From: JANYHH01 sp965249745
Lineage (GTDB): Bacteria; Deinococcota; Deinococci; Deinococcales; JAAFIG01
Direction of reading: 5' to 3'
NCBI GenBank assembly: GCA_965249745.1
Contig: OZ252252.1
Location: forward strand, 3,100,001 to 3,164,000
Length of the DNA stretch: 64,000 bases
The notes under the pieces were generated by a model. That model was not told the DNA's origin. It ran no database searches and saw only the letters and a list, made by a program, of their open reading frames with translations. A program made the translations under genes and the position numbers. How positions within the stretch are numbered: the first letter of the stretch is position 1; every line of letters begins with the position of its first letter. Shown here piece after piece: positions 41,893 to 50,408 of this stretch.

Positions 41893-42912
41893 ATGACGAC
41901 TTATCGCCGATTGGGACAGTCTGGGCTTCACTTATTTCCGCTGGGTTTGGGCACAATGCAGTTCGGTTGGACAGCCGACGAGGCGCGTTCCTATGAGATC
42001 ATGGACGCGTACTTCGCGGCGGGCGGAAACTTTATTGACACGGCTGACATTTACAGCATGTGGACACCGAACAATCCGGGTGGGGTCTCCGAGGAGATCA
42101 TCGGACGCTGGGTGAAATCTAGAGGAAATCGGGATCAGATCGTGATTGCCACGAAGGTGCGCGGTGCGATGGGCCAGAACGCCTCGCAGGGGCGCAACAC
42201 GATTCACGGGCGCGAGGGCTTGTCGCGGCGCTGGATTCTGAAGGCCTGCGAGGATTCGTTGCGGCGCTTGCAGACGGATGTGATTGACCTGTATCAGGTT
42301 CATTGGGTGGACGCCGAGACGCCGATCGAGGAAACCCTGTCCGCCCTGAGCGATCTGGTTCACAAGGGCTACGTGCGATACATCGGTTGCAGTAATTTCA
42401 GCGCCTGGCGTTTGATGCAGGCGCTCTGGGCTTCCGACAAGCACGGCTTTGAACGCTTCGTCAGCCTCCAGCCGGAGTATTCAATGGTGCAACCGACGCG
42501 CGGCAATTTTGAAGCCGAGATCAGCAAGGTCTGTCTAGCCTACGGCGTCGGAGTCGTGCCGTACAGCCCGCTGGCGGCAGGCTTCCTGACCGGCAAATAC
42601 AAGCGCGGCCAGGACCTTCCAGAATCCGTGCGCGCCCAAGGCATCCAGGGCAGCCGCATGAACGAGCAGAACTGGCAGATCGTGGACCGGATCGTTGAAA
42701 TCGCCGCGCACCACGGCACGACCCCGACCAGGGTGGCGCTCGCGTGGCAGCTCCAAAAGCCGTTCATAGTCGCGCCGATCATCGGCGCGAATTCAGTCCA
42801 GCAACTCGAGGATTCGTTGGGGGCGATAGAACTGACCTTGACCCAGGAGGACGTGGCGGCGCTGGACGAGGTTTCAGGCTGGCAACCGACCCGCACGGAA
42901 CTCGAGCAGTGA
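41893..42912 (+). CDS. Aldo/keto reductase
   Basis: A 339-residue NADPH-dependent reductase of the AKR superfamily. The catalytic tetrad appears as Asp in NFIDTADIYSM (with Tyr four residues on), Lys in IVIATKVRG and His in YQVHWVD. CSNFSAWRL and the C-terminal GANSVQQLEDSL bind the cofactor. The substrate is unknown. The long upstream frame from 41605 is rejected because TATACT ends 7 nt before this ATG and the family N-terminus (YRRLGQSGLHLFPLGLGTM) begins here. Confidence 0.92.
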   Translation: MTTYRRLGQSGLHLFPLGLGTMQFGWTADEARSYEIMDAYFAAGGNFIDTADIYSMWTPNNPGGVSEEIIGRWVKSRGNRDQIVIATKVRGAMGQNASQGRNTIHGREGLSRRWILKACEDSLRRLQTDVIDLYQVHWVDAETPIEETLSALSDLVHKGYVRYIGCSNFSAWRLMQALWASDKHGFERFVSLQPEYSMVQPTRGNFEAEISKVCLAYGVGVVPYSPLAAGFLTGKYKRGQDLPESVRAQGIQGSRMNEQNWQIVDRIVEIAAHHGTTPTRVALAWQLQKPFIVAPIIGANSVQQLEDSLGAIELTLTQEDVAALDEVSGWQPTRTELEQ

Positions 42913-42916
42913 AGCG

Positions 42917-43729
42917 GTGAGCGCGAACCTCGAGCCAGAACTGGCGGTGGCGGTAGACCTCGCGCGGCGGGCTGGTGCGCTCTTAATGCAGACCAGGGAT
43001 TCGGGTCTGGTCGTGCGCTACAAGGGCGTGGACGACCCGGTGACACAGGCGGACATCGCGGCCGATGCCTTGATCCGCGACGGGCTGGGGCTTAGGTTTC
43101 CAGAGGACGGCTTGCTGTCCGAGGAAACCGCCGACGATCCGATCAGATTGCGACGGGAGCGCGTCTGGATCGTGGACCCGATAGACGGGACCAGCAATTA
43201 CGCCCGTGGCCGCGATCAGTTCGCGGTCTCGATCGGGTTAGCGATTCAGGGTGAACCGATGCTAGGGGTGGTTTTCAACCCCGCCAGAGACGAGTTGTTC
43301 GCAGGGGCGTTGGGACTGGGGGCGACCCTGAACGGGATATCGGTCAGCACCACTCAGGTATCGGACGTGAACAGCGCCAGCCTGCTCGTCTCGAGCAGCG
43401 AGTGGCGCGAGGGGCTGAACGCGTTGCCGCTGCCGATCCGGCCGATCTCGAGCATCGCGTACAAGTTGGCGCTCGTGGCGGGTGGACTGGCGGACGGGAC
43501 GTTCACCGCCAACGCCCGTTTCGAGTGGGATGTCTGCGCCGGGGCCGCGCTGGTGATGGCGGCTGGCGGCGTCTCAAGTCTGCGCGATGGGCGGCCCCTC
43601 CGCCTCAATCAGCCCAGTCCGCGCCTGCCATGGGGCATTCTGGCGGCGGGGAAATCGTTGTACGCGCCGCTGCTCGAGGCGGTCAAAGAGTTGCCGACGG
43701 CCGCCTGGGCGGAAACCCGTAAGCGCTGA
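42917..43729 (+). CDS. Inositol-monophosphatase-family phosphatase
   Basis: A 270-residue Mg-dependent sugar or nucleotide phosphatase. The metal-binding motifs are LLSEETADD (Glu), VWIVDPIDGTSNYARG (DPIDGT) and FEWDVCAGAALVMAAGG (WD near the C-terminus). It could act on inositol phosphates, fructose 1,6-bisphosphate or 3'-phosphoadenosine phosphates; the sequence does not decide. The start is GTG four bases after the reductase stop, so the two are one transcript. A CTCGAG-based hairpin lies 70 bases after the stop. Confidence 0.9.
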   Translation: MSANLEPELAVAVDLARRAGALLMQTRDSGLVVRYKGVDDPVTQADIAADALIRDGLGLRFPEDGLLSEETADDPIRLRRERVWIVDPIDGTSNYARGRDQFAVSIGLAIQGEPMLGVVFNPARDELFAGALGLGATLNGISVSTTQVSDVNSASLLVSSSEWREGLNALPLPIRPISSIAYKLALVAGGLADGTFTANARFEWDVCAGAALVMAAGGVSSLRDGRPLRLNQPSPRLPWGILAAGKSLYAPLLEAVKELPTAAWAETRKR

Positions 43730-43798
43730 TTTGAAATTCAGTGCGATCTCGAGTTGGGTTTTGCAACCGCGACTCGGGTTGGAAGCGATGAATCAATG

Positions 43799-43823
43799 GC
43801 TCGAGGTTCGGTGAACCTCGAGC
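43799..43823. terminator. CTCGAG-based perfect hairpin after the IMPase gene
   Basis: GCTCGAGGTTC (43799-43809) and GAACCTCGAGC (43813-43823) form an 11-bp perfect stem with a 3-nt loop. There is no T-run, so it may be a factor-dependent terminator or mRNA end-stabiliser. Confidence 0.45.
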
Positions 43824-43831
43824 TTGCGCTC

Positions 43832-44203
43832 TCAAAACTGATTCGTAAGGGCGCAGCACACTGTCAGGTGTTCCAACCAATTCAACTTTACCGTCCAGTA
43901 CAACAGATCAAGGTCACCTCCTGCGGAGTAGGGGGTCGCCGCTACAGCGGCGGGGGGTCGTGCGACGATCGGTTTCGGATACGCGTCCCACGACCCCACC
44001 GTCAGCTTCGCTGCCACCTCTCCTTCAGGAACCCATGTGTCCGCTGGTACTTCGCAGGGGAGGACAAAAGCTCGAGGTTTGCGAGTTGCTATGCTGCAAG
44101 CGAGAACCAATTCATTGGAGGGTATCAGCGCACTACACTGGACACAAGCTCGAGCTGTCACCGTTACCGCTTGGGCTGACACGGCGGTGCTAGCCTGATT
44201 CAT
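43832..44203 (-). CDS. Possible small exported or membrane protein (uncertain)
   Basis: A 123-residue reading from ATG 44201-44203 in an otherwise empty 472-base gap. It has a moderately hydrophobic N-terminus (TAVSAQAVTVTARACVQC), several cysteines and a plausible soluble middle (VPADTWVPEGEVAAKLTVGS). No family is recognised, no ribosome site is evident, and the start overlaps the diverging TPR gene's start. The rest of the gap holds hairpins and nothing else recognised. Confidence 0.3.
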   Translation of the reverse strand: MNQASTAVSAQAVTVTARACVQCSALIPSNELVLACSIATRKPRAFVLPCEVPADTWVPEGEVAAKLTVGSWDAYPKPIVARPPAAVAATPYSAGGDLDLLYWTVKLNWLEHLTVCCALTNQF

Positions 44204-44906
44204 GCTGCTACGAGTGTTGCTAACCCTGGTCGTCCTCTCCAACCTTGCCCTAGCGGATGCGCTGTCGGACGCGCAGGCGCTCTACGCCAAGGGCGCGTTT
44301 CTCGAGGCGTCTAAGTTGGCGGCGGCCGCCAACTCGAGTGCCGGTTTCGCGTTCGCGGCGCGCAGTCTGGACGAATTCGCGGGCGATCAACCGGAAGCGG
44401 AGCGCGAGGCGCTGTACCTTCAGTGCGAACGGTTTGCGCGGCGGGCGCTCGAGCTGGACAGTAAAAATGCGGACGGGGAGTTTGAACTCGGGGCGGCAAT
44501 CGGGCATCTGGGCAGCCTGCGTGGGGCGGCCTACGCGTTCGTCAACGGCGTGGCGACGCAGGTGCGCGATCACTTCGAGCGGGCGCTGGCGCTGAATCCA
44601 AAATTGGTCCTGGCGCTCGTGGCGTACGGGCGGTGGCACGCAGAGATCGTCTCCAGGGGTGTGGGCTTGCTATTCGGTGGCAGCGCGACTCAGGTGACGG
44701 CACTGTTCGACCGGGCGTTGATGGCCGATCCGCGCAGCATCATGGCCAGACTGGAGTACGCCAGGGCGCTTCTCGTGCTGGATGGTCAGAAGAACCGCGT
44801 TCGGGCGCGGGAGCTGCTGGAATTGGCACTCTCATTGGAACCGCGCGATTTTCTCGAGCGCCAAGCCTTGAGTGCGGCGCGTCGGGAGTGGCAGAAACTG
44901 CGCTGA
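44202..44906 (+). CDS. Exported TPR-repeat protein
   Basis: A 234-residue protein with a signal peptide (MLLRVLLTLVVLSNLALADA) and tetratricopeptide-like helices (SDAQALYAKGAFLEASKLA, CERFARRALELDSKNADGEFELG, VRDHFERALALNPKLVLALV, ALFDRALMADPRSIMARLEYARAL). The overall pattern resembles small periplasmic TPR proteins of the TatT type. Partner unknown. A TAGCCT box lies 5 nt before the ATG. Confidence 0.78.
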   Translation: MLLRVLLTLVVLSNLALADALSDAQALYAKGAFLEASKLAAAANSSAGFAFAARSLDEFAGDQPEAEREALYLQCERFARRALELDSKNADGEFELGAAIGHLGSLRGAAYAFVNGVATQVRDHFERALALNPKLVLALVAYGRWHAEIVSRGVGLLFGGSATQVTALFDRALMADPRSIMARLEYARALLVLDGQKNRVRARELLELALSLEPRDFLERQALSAARREWQKLR

Positions 44907-44933
44907 TGGGGTTCGTGTTGCGCCACTCGAGCG

Positions 44934-44994
44934 TTGACAGATAACCGCTCGAGGTCTAGTATTTCGGTGTTTGGCGAAATAGCGAAATTTCGCC
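44934..44994 (+). promoter_or_regulatory. Promoter and operator of the hydrolase-sdpR-sdpI operon
   Basis: TTGACA (44934-44939), a 17-nt spacer and TAGTAT (44957-44962) form a strong promoter. Just downstream, GGCGAAAT-N6-ATTTCGCC (44973-44994) is a perfect dyad in the leader, before AGGAGGT and the ATG at 45010. An ArsR-type repressor is encoded in the operon, so this dyad is its likely binding site. Confidence 0.7.
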
Positions 44995-45009
44995 CATTCA
45001 GGAGGTCCG

Positions 45010-45984
45010 ATGAATCTCAATCCTCTCCTCTCCCTCAGTTTCTTTCTCATAGCGGGACTGAGCGCCGCACAAGGCACTCCAACCACCAGCCAAGAACTGA
45101 GTCTCGAGACGAACAGCGGCATTTTAAAGGGCACGCTGCTGGTTCCCGCCCAACCTGCCGCGAACGCGCCCGTGGCCCTGATTGTCGCCGGGAGCGGACC
45201 GACCGACCGTGACGGCAACAGTCCGGCCGGGGTGAACGCCAACACCTACAAACTGCTCGCCGAAGGACTGGCAGCCCAGGGAATCGCCAGCCTGCGCTAC
45301 GACAAACTGTTCAGCGGCTCGAGCCAACCCAAGATCGCCCGCGAGCAGGATCTCAGCTTTGAGACCTACGTCAACGACGCGGCCGCCTGGCTGAATCTGC
45401 TGAAAAAGGACTCGAGGTTCAAGTCGGTTTTCGTGATCGGTCACAGCGAGGGCAGCCTGGTCGGGATGCTAGCGGCCGAGCAAACCCCCGTGACGGGATT
45501 CATCAGCCTGGCCGGGCCAGGGCGCAATATCGCGGATGTGCTGTTAGAACAGTTGAAACCGCAACTGACTGCGCCGATGTATACAGAGACCGAACGGGTG
45601 ATCGGAGAACTGCGCGCGGGCCGGACCGTTGTCGCCTCGAGTATCACGTTACCCGCCCAGGTGCGCGGTTCCTTGTTTCGGGATAGCCTGCAACCGTACC
45701 TGATCTCGTGGATGAAATTCGATCCTGCCGTTGAGATCGCCAAATTGAAAACCAACATCCTGGTCGTGCAAGGCAGCACCGATCTTCAGGTCAAAGTCTT
45801 GGACGCGCAACTGCTATCAAAAGCGGCAGGCGTGCGACCCGTGATCCTGGACGGTGTCAATCACGTGTTGAAAGCGGCTCCGTCCGAACCACAGGCGAAC
45901 CTTGCCACCTACAGCAACCCGAATCTGCCGCTCGAGGGGCATGTCGTGAGCACGCTGACGGCGTTTATTCGCCCCGCGAAATGA
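45010..45984 (+). CDS. Exported alpha/beta hydrolase
   Basis: A 324-residue hydrolase with a signal peptide (MNLNPLLSLSFFLIAGLSAAQG). Conserved parts are IVAGSGPTDRDGNSP (oxyanion region), FVIGHSEGSLVGMLAA (nucleophile Ser), VVQGSTDLQV (acid) and VNHVLK (His). Similar secreted hydrolases act on esters or peptides at the cell surface. It is first in an operon with sdpR and sdpI (ATGA overlap with sdpR). Confidence 0.88.
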   Translation: MNLNPLLSLSFFLIAGLSAAQGTPTTSQELSLETNSGILKGTLLVPAQPAANAPVALIVAGSGPTDRDGNSPAGVNANTYKLLAEGLAAQGIASLRYDKLFSGSSQPKIAREQDLSFETYVNDAAAWLNLLKKDSRFKSVFVIGHSEGSLVGMLAAEQTPVTGFISLAGPGRNIADVLLEQLKPQLTAPMYTETERVIGELRAGRTVVASSITLPAQVRGSLFRDSLQPYLISWMKFDPAVEIAKLKTNILVVQGSTDLQVKVLDAQLLSKAAGVRPVILDGVNHVLKAAPSEPQANLATYSNPNLPLEGHVVSTLTAFIRPAK

Positions 45985-46274
45985 ATCAGGTGTTCAAAGC
46001 CCTGTCCGATCCGACGCGCCGCGAAATCTTGCGGCAGTTGCGGGTGAATGACCTCACGGCGGGTGAGCTGGCGGATCTGTTCCCGATTTCCAAGAGCACG
46101 CTGTCCGGACATTTCAATGTCCTGAAAGCCGCCGACCTGATCCTGCAAGACAAACGCGGCACGACCGTCACCTATTCTCTCAACACCAGCGTCTTCGAGG
46201 AGATGCTGACGCACCTGTTTGATCTGTTCGGCGAGCGCCAACCGAGTCCGGTCACGTCAGCGGAGCCAGTATGA
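45981..46274 (+). CDS. sdpR: ArsR-family autorepressor, SdpR type
   Basis: A 97-residue winged-helix repressor. MNQVFKALSDPTRREILRQL and LADLFPISKSTLSGHFNVLKAADLI carry the DNA-binding helices. No metal-binding cysteine motif (ELCVCDL) is present, as in SdpR, which is sequestered by SdpI at the membrane rather than sensing metal. Overlaps by four bases on both sides (ATGA). Confidence 0.85.
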   Translation: MNQVFKALSDPTRREILRQLRVNDLTAGELADLFPISKSTLSGHFNVLKAADLILQDKRGTTVTYSLNTSVFEEMLTHLFDLFGERQPSPVTSAEPV

Positions 46275-46957
46275 ACCAGCGACCAGTTCTCAGCACCGCG
46301 CTCACCAACATGCTCTGTCTGGCCGCAATTCTCTGGGGCGTGGCCTTCGGCGTGTACACCACGCTGCAACTCCCGGACCGGGTTCCGGTTCACTTCGGGA
46401 TAAACGGTACCCCGGATCGGTTCGGCAATCGGCTCGAGGCGGGGTTTGGCTTGCTGGTCGTGATCTTGGCCGCGCTCTTGGTGAACCTGATCGTCGTCTG
46501 GCTGCTGCGAACCGACGCCAGAGCGCAAGCCCAAGAATCCATCCTGAACCTAACTCGAGCGGCCACGACGCTTGTCATGGTGGTTCTGCAACTCGTGATC
46601 GTGGGGTCGTATCACAGCGCCCGTTTCGATGCCAAAGTCATTATGATCGCCCTAGGCGTGTTGTTCGTCGTCCTCGGGAACGTCATGCCGAAAACGCAGA
46701 CGAACCCGTACGCCGGGGTGCGGCTGCCGTACACGCTGGCGTCCAAACGAGCCTGGCGGGCCGCGAACCGGGCGGGCGGCTGGTTGTTCGTGGCCCTGGG
46801 CGCGGCGCTGATCCTGTTCGGGGCACTGCTGCCAAGCCAGAACGCCTTGCGGATGATGGTGCTATTACCAGTCGTATCACTAACGGGCCTAGCCTGGCTG
46901 TGGTGGATCGCCAAGCACGAGTACGAGGCTGACCCAGAGCGGCTGCCGCTCCGCTGA
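46271..46957 (+). CDS. sdpI: SdpI-family immunity/signalling membrane protein
   Basis: A 228-residue membrane protein with about six spans. LPDRVPVHFGINGTPDRFGN is the DUF1648/SdpI extracytoplasmic loop, and GNVMPKTQTNPYAGVRLPYTLASKRAWRAANR is the SdpI signature. In Bacillus SdpI gives immunity to the SdpC killing peptide and captures SdpR. No sdpC-like gene is nearby; here the first operon gene is a hydrolase instead. Confidence 0.9.
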   Translation: MNQRPVLSTALTNMLCLAAILWGVAFGVYTTLQLPDRVPVHFGINGTPDRFGNRLEAGFGLLVVILAALLVNLIVVWLLRTDARAQAQESILNLTRAATTLVMVVLQLVIVGSYHSARFDAKVIMIALGVLFVVLGNVMPKTQTNPYAGVRLPYTLASKRAWRAANRAGGWLFVALGAALILFGALLPSQNALRMMVLLPVVSLTGLAWLWWIAKHEYEADPERLPLR

Positions 46958-46994
46958 CGGATTTGACAACGGCTCGAGAAACGGTCACCTCAAG

Positions 46995-47021
46995 ACCCTC
47001 GAGAAACCGAGTCTCGAGGGT
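46995..47021. terminator. CTCGAG-stem hairpin between sdpI and ffh
   Basis: ACCCTCGAG (46995-47003) and CTCGAGGGT (47013-47021) form a 9-bp stem with a 9-nt loop between two convergent genes; a looser T-rich stretch follows further along. A likely bidirectional end of transcription. Confidence 0.55.
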
Positions 47022-47059
47022 GTCTGAGAACTTCAACGTTTTAGAGGTTTTTTGCGAGG

Positions 47060-48379
47060 TTAACGCCCCATCCGTCCACCGAGCATCTGCGCCAGGCCAC
47101 GCCCTTTGGAGCCGCGCATCAGCTTCATCATGTCCTTCATCTGGTCGTACATCTTGATGATCCGGTTAACCTCTTGCACGCTCGTGCCGCTGCCCGTGGC
47201 GATGCGTTTGCGGCGCTGCCCGTCTATCAGCTTGGGGGTGCGGCGCTCCTTCATGGTCATGCTGTGAATGATCGCCTCAATGCGTTTGAACTGGCTCTCG
47301 TCCACGTTCATATCGGTGGGCAACATGCGGCTCATGCCGGGGATCATCTTCACCAAATCACCGATCGGACCCATTTTCTGGATGGATTTCAACTGCTCCA
47401 ATAAATCCTCGAAGTCAAATTCGTTCGGCTTTTTCGGCGCGAAGGCTTTGATGTCGGCTTGCTGGGCCTTTTCGATCAGCGTCAGCACGTCGCCCATGCC
47501 CAGGATGCGCTGCGCCACGCGCTCCGGGTAGAATGGTTCCAAACCGCCAATCTTCTCGGAGACACCCGCAAACATAATCGGCTTCCCGGTCACGCTACGC
47601 GCCGAGAGCGCCGCGCCGCCCCTGGCATCACCGTCTAATTTGGTCAGAATCAAGCCCGACACGCCGATGCGACCATCGAAAGCTTGCGAGACGTTCAGCG
47701 CCTCCTGCCCCGTCATGGCATCCACGACCAAAAAGGTTTCCGAAGGCTCGAGGTTGGTTTTCAGGTCCGCCAACGCGTCCATCAACGTTTCGTCTATCTG
47801 AAGGCGACCGGCGGTGTCCACGATGATCAGATCGTGATAATTCTGTTTCAGGTACTCGTTCAAACGCTGCTTCGTGATATTTGGAGATTCGTTGTCGTTC
47901 ACCTCGAGCACCGGAACGCCAACTTGCGCGCCCAGAACCTTCAGTTGTTCCCGGGCCGCCGGGCGTTGCGTGTCGGCTGCCACCAAGAGTGGGCGGCGAC
48001 CCTTGGACTTGTAGAGGCTGGCCAGCTTCCCGGTCGTCGTGGTCTTGCCCGCGCCTTGCAAACCGACCATGAACCAGAGGTTGCGCTCGTTCTTCAACAG
48101 CGGTTGCACCGATTCGCCGCCGAGCATCTCGCGCAGCTCGTCGTAAACGATCTTCACGACCTGTTGCCCAGGTGTCAACGAGGACAGCACGTCCTGCCCG
48201 ACCGCCTTCTCCTGAACCCTGGCCACGAAATCCTTGGCGACCGTGAAGTTGACATCCGCCTCGAGGAGCGCGACGCGCACCTCGCGCAGCGCGGTTTTCA
48301 CGTCTGCGTCAGTCAGCTTGCCGCGCTGCCGAAGTTTATCGAAGATGTCCTGTAACTTATTCCCGAGATTCTCGAACAT
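47060..48379 (-). CDS. ffh: Signal recognition particle protein Ffh
   Basis: A 439-residue SRP54 GTPase. It has the N-domain helices, the G-domain motifs GLQGAGKTTTTGKL (about 108-121), DTQRPAAREQL, DTAGRLQIDE, TKLDGDARGG and the methionine-rich M domain (MGPIGDLVKMIPGMSRM, then MTMKERRTP...RRKRIATGSGTSVQEVNR) that binds SRP RNA and signal peptides. A TAGAAT box ends 6 nt before the ATG. Length is typical. Confidence 0.98.
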   Translation of the reverse strand: MFENLGNKLQDIFDKLRQRGKLTDADVKTALREVRVALLEADVNFTVAKDFVARVQEKAVGQDVLSSLTPGQQVVKIVYDELREMLGGESVQPLLKNERNLWFMVGLQGAGKTTTTGKLASLYKSKGRRPLLVAADTQRPAAREQLKVLGAQVGVPVLEVNDNESPNITKQRLNEYLKQNYHDLIIVDTAGRLQIDETLMDALADLKTNLEPSETFLVVDAMTGQEALNVSQAFDGRIGVSGLILTKLDGDARGGAALSARSVTGKPIMFAGVSEKIGGLEPFYPERVAQRILGMGDVLTLIEKAQQADIKAFAPKKPNEFDFEDLLEQLKSIQKMGPIGDLVKMIPGMSRMLPTDMNVDESQFKRIEAIIHSMTMKERRTPKLIDGQRRKRIATGSGTSVQEVNRIIKMYDQMKDMMKLMRGSKGRGLAQMLGGRMGR

Positions 48380-48583
48380 GCTTCGATTCTACCGCCCAGG
48401 CTGGACGACAGACTGGGTGATCGCGGACATCGGCTCGAGACCTAGCAAGGCGAGTACAAGATTCGTTCCTCCAAGATGCGGCTCTCAGAGACGTTACAGT
48501 GGGCCTACCGACATCGGTTGCTTAACCACCGAACCCTCAGCCCGCTCGAGACGACCCGCAACGCCAACGCTTAAACTCACCCC

Positions 48584-49564
48584 ATGGAATTGCCCTTTGC
48601 CCTGCGGCAAGCCGTGGACGCGGCCCTCGAGGGGGTGGCGCTCGGCGACCTGACGCGGGCGGCCGACCGACTATCGCAACGCTACCGCAGTGAGTTGCGC
48701 GATGGCGGCTTTCACCTCTCCGACGACCTGGCCGCTCGGGCCTACCTGGCGGTGCGCCTACCGGCGACTTTCGCCGCAACACGAGCCAGCCTGACGCAAG
48801 TCGTCGCCGTCAAACCAGAGTTCGCGCCGCGCAGCCTATTAGATGTCGGCGCGGGTCCCGGATCGGCGCTCTGGGCGGCGGCTGAAACCTGGGACAGCCT
48901 TGAAGACGCGCTGATGCTCGAGGGCAGCCCCGCGATTCGTGGTTGGGGCGAACGCCTGTCGCGTGACACTGGCTTGCGACCTCGGCTCGAGTGGCGACAA
49001 CTCGACGTGAGCATGGGCTTATCAGACCTGCACCCTCGAGACCTAGTGACACTGGCATACGTGCTGGACGAGCTGGATGAGTCCGCCCGCGACGCGCTGG
49101 TGCAACGCCTCTGGGCGCTCACGGCGGACACGCTGGTCGTCGTGGAACCCGGCACGCCCGCAGGCTGGGCGCGAATCCTGCGCGCCAGAAGCCTGCTGCT
49201 GGAGGCGGGCGCACACATCTTGGCTCCCTGTCCGCACGCCGCGACCTGCCCGCTCGTCAGCCCGGACTGGTGTCACTTCTCCCGGCGCGTCTCCCGCTCG
49301 CGCTTGCATCGGCTCACCAAGCGCGGCGAAGTGCCGTGGGAGGACGAGAAATTCATGTACATCGCCGTGTCGCGGTTTGCCGGGCGAGCTTACGACGCCA
49401 GGGTCCTCGCGCCACCGAAGGCCACCACGGGACGGGTCGGATTGAAGCTCTGCAAGCACGATGGTAGCGCCCAGGAACGGCTGTTCACGAAGCGCGAGGG
49501 CGAGGTGTACAAAGTTGCCCGCCGCCTCGAGTGGGGCGAGCAGTTTGATGCCCTAACAAGGTAA
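48584..49564 (+). CDS. Rsm22-type small-subunit rRNA methyltransferase
   Basis: A 326-residue SAM-dependent protein of the Rsm22 family. LLDVGAGPGSALWAA is motif I and VVEPGTPAGWARIL is typical. The cysteine cluster CPHAATCPLVSPDWCHFSRRV is the family's likely metal or iron-sulfur site. Mitochondrial members are needed for ribosome assembly, so a role at the 30S subunit is probable. A TAAACT box ends 6 nt before the ATG. Confidence 0.88.
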   Translation: MELPFALRQAVDAALEGVALGDLTRAADRLSQRYRSELRDGGFHLSDDLAARAYLAVRLPATFAATRASLTQVVAVKPEFAPRSLLDVGAGPGSALWAAAETWDSLEDALMLEGSPAIRGWGERLSRDTGLRPRLEWRQLDVSMGLSDLHPRDLVTLAYVLDELDESARDALVQRLWALTADTLVVVEPGTPAGWARILRARSLLLEAGAHILAPCPHAATCPLVSPDWCHFSRRVSRSRLHRLTKRGEVPWEDEKFMYIAVSRFAGRAYDARVLAPPKATTGRVGLKLCKHDGSAQERLFTKREGEVYKVARRLEWGEQFDALTR

Positions 49565-49856
49565 GTAAATGAGCTGCATTCCCTCAATACGTCCATGACA
49601 CCACCAAAATTGAATTTGGCAAAGCCTTACTGAGCAAGATTAAGAAAAGCTTCAAACTCTAAGATTACGGACGCTCTGGAAAGAGGATTATGAAATACCT
49701 TGCGAGTTTGATTGTCAAGTTTGACGTTTCGCCATCTCGAAAACGCACTCAATGACTTACTGATAACGGCGCGATTCGGCTACCTAACTCATGCGTCACA
49801 GACGCACTATATTGCCTTAAAACGTTAACCTGAACATGCCGAACTCAGTAGCAACC

Positions 49857-49936
49857 TTTTCTAGCGGCTGCAACGAGCGATGACAACTCGAGCGCGTATA
49901 TCGTTCCGTTTCAATCCTCAGTCGCCATCTCGAGCG
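49857..49936 (-). CRISPR. Worn CRISPR repeat unit left of DUF2200
   Basis: A diverged repeat 3' half (TTTTCTAGCGGCTGCAAC, ending 49874) is followed by 33 bases and then a diverged 5' half (GTTTCAATCCTCAGTCGCC from 49908, fading after 49936). The 33-nt gap is a normal spacer length for the main array. The rest of the 395-base gap from 49565 shows AT-rich sequence and no gene. This looks like the leader-distal end of the main array, now separated from it. Confidence 0.7.
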
Positions 49937-49959
49937 CGATCAGCGCTAAACTAGCAACC

Positions 49960-50325
49960 ATGAACAATTCCACCTCGCACGATCAGCGCTTCGCCAAGAT
50001 GTCGTTTGCAAGCGTCTACCCGCTGTACCTCAAGAAAATCGCTAAGAAAGACAGAACGCGCGACGAATTGAATCAGATCATCGAGTGGTTGACCGGCTTT
50101 GACGACGCTAAACTGCAAAAACTCATCGAGCAAAAGGCAACGTTTGAACGGTTTTTCGCTGATGCCACGATGAATGCCAATGCACACCTCATCACCGGTT
50201 TAATCTGCGGTTATCGCGTGGAAAACATTGAGAATCTGTTGACGCAGCGGGTCAGGTATCTCGATAAGCTCGTGGACGAACTGGCCAAGGGCCGGAAAAT
50301 GGAAAAGATCCTGCGCAAAGCGTAA
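49960..50325 (+). CDS. DUF2200 family protein
   Basis: A 121-residue soluble helical protein. FAKMSFASVYPLYLKKIAKKDRTRDELNQIIEWLTGFD, the LITGLICGYRVENIENLLTQRVRYLDKLVDELAKGR block and the final MEKILRK are near-diagnostic for DUF2200, of unknown function. It sits between a worn CRISPR unit (49857-49936) and the array, reading toward the array, as if inserted into the old end of it. Confidence 0.93.
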   Translation: MNNSTSHDQRFAKMSFASVYPLYLKKIAKKDRTRDELNQIIEWLTGFDDAKLQKLIEQKATFERFFADATMNANAHLITGLICGYRVENIENLLTQRVRYLDKLVDELAKGRKMEKILRKA

Positions 50326-50408
50326 ATCCGACGGTTCCATCCGCGAGAACTCGAGCATCGCTCAATCTACGGACGAGGACACGGTAGTCTCGAGTTGTAC
50401 TGCACTTG

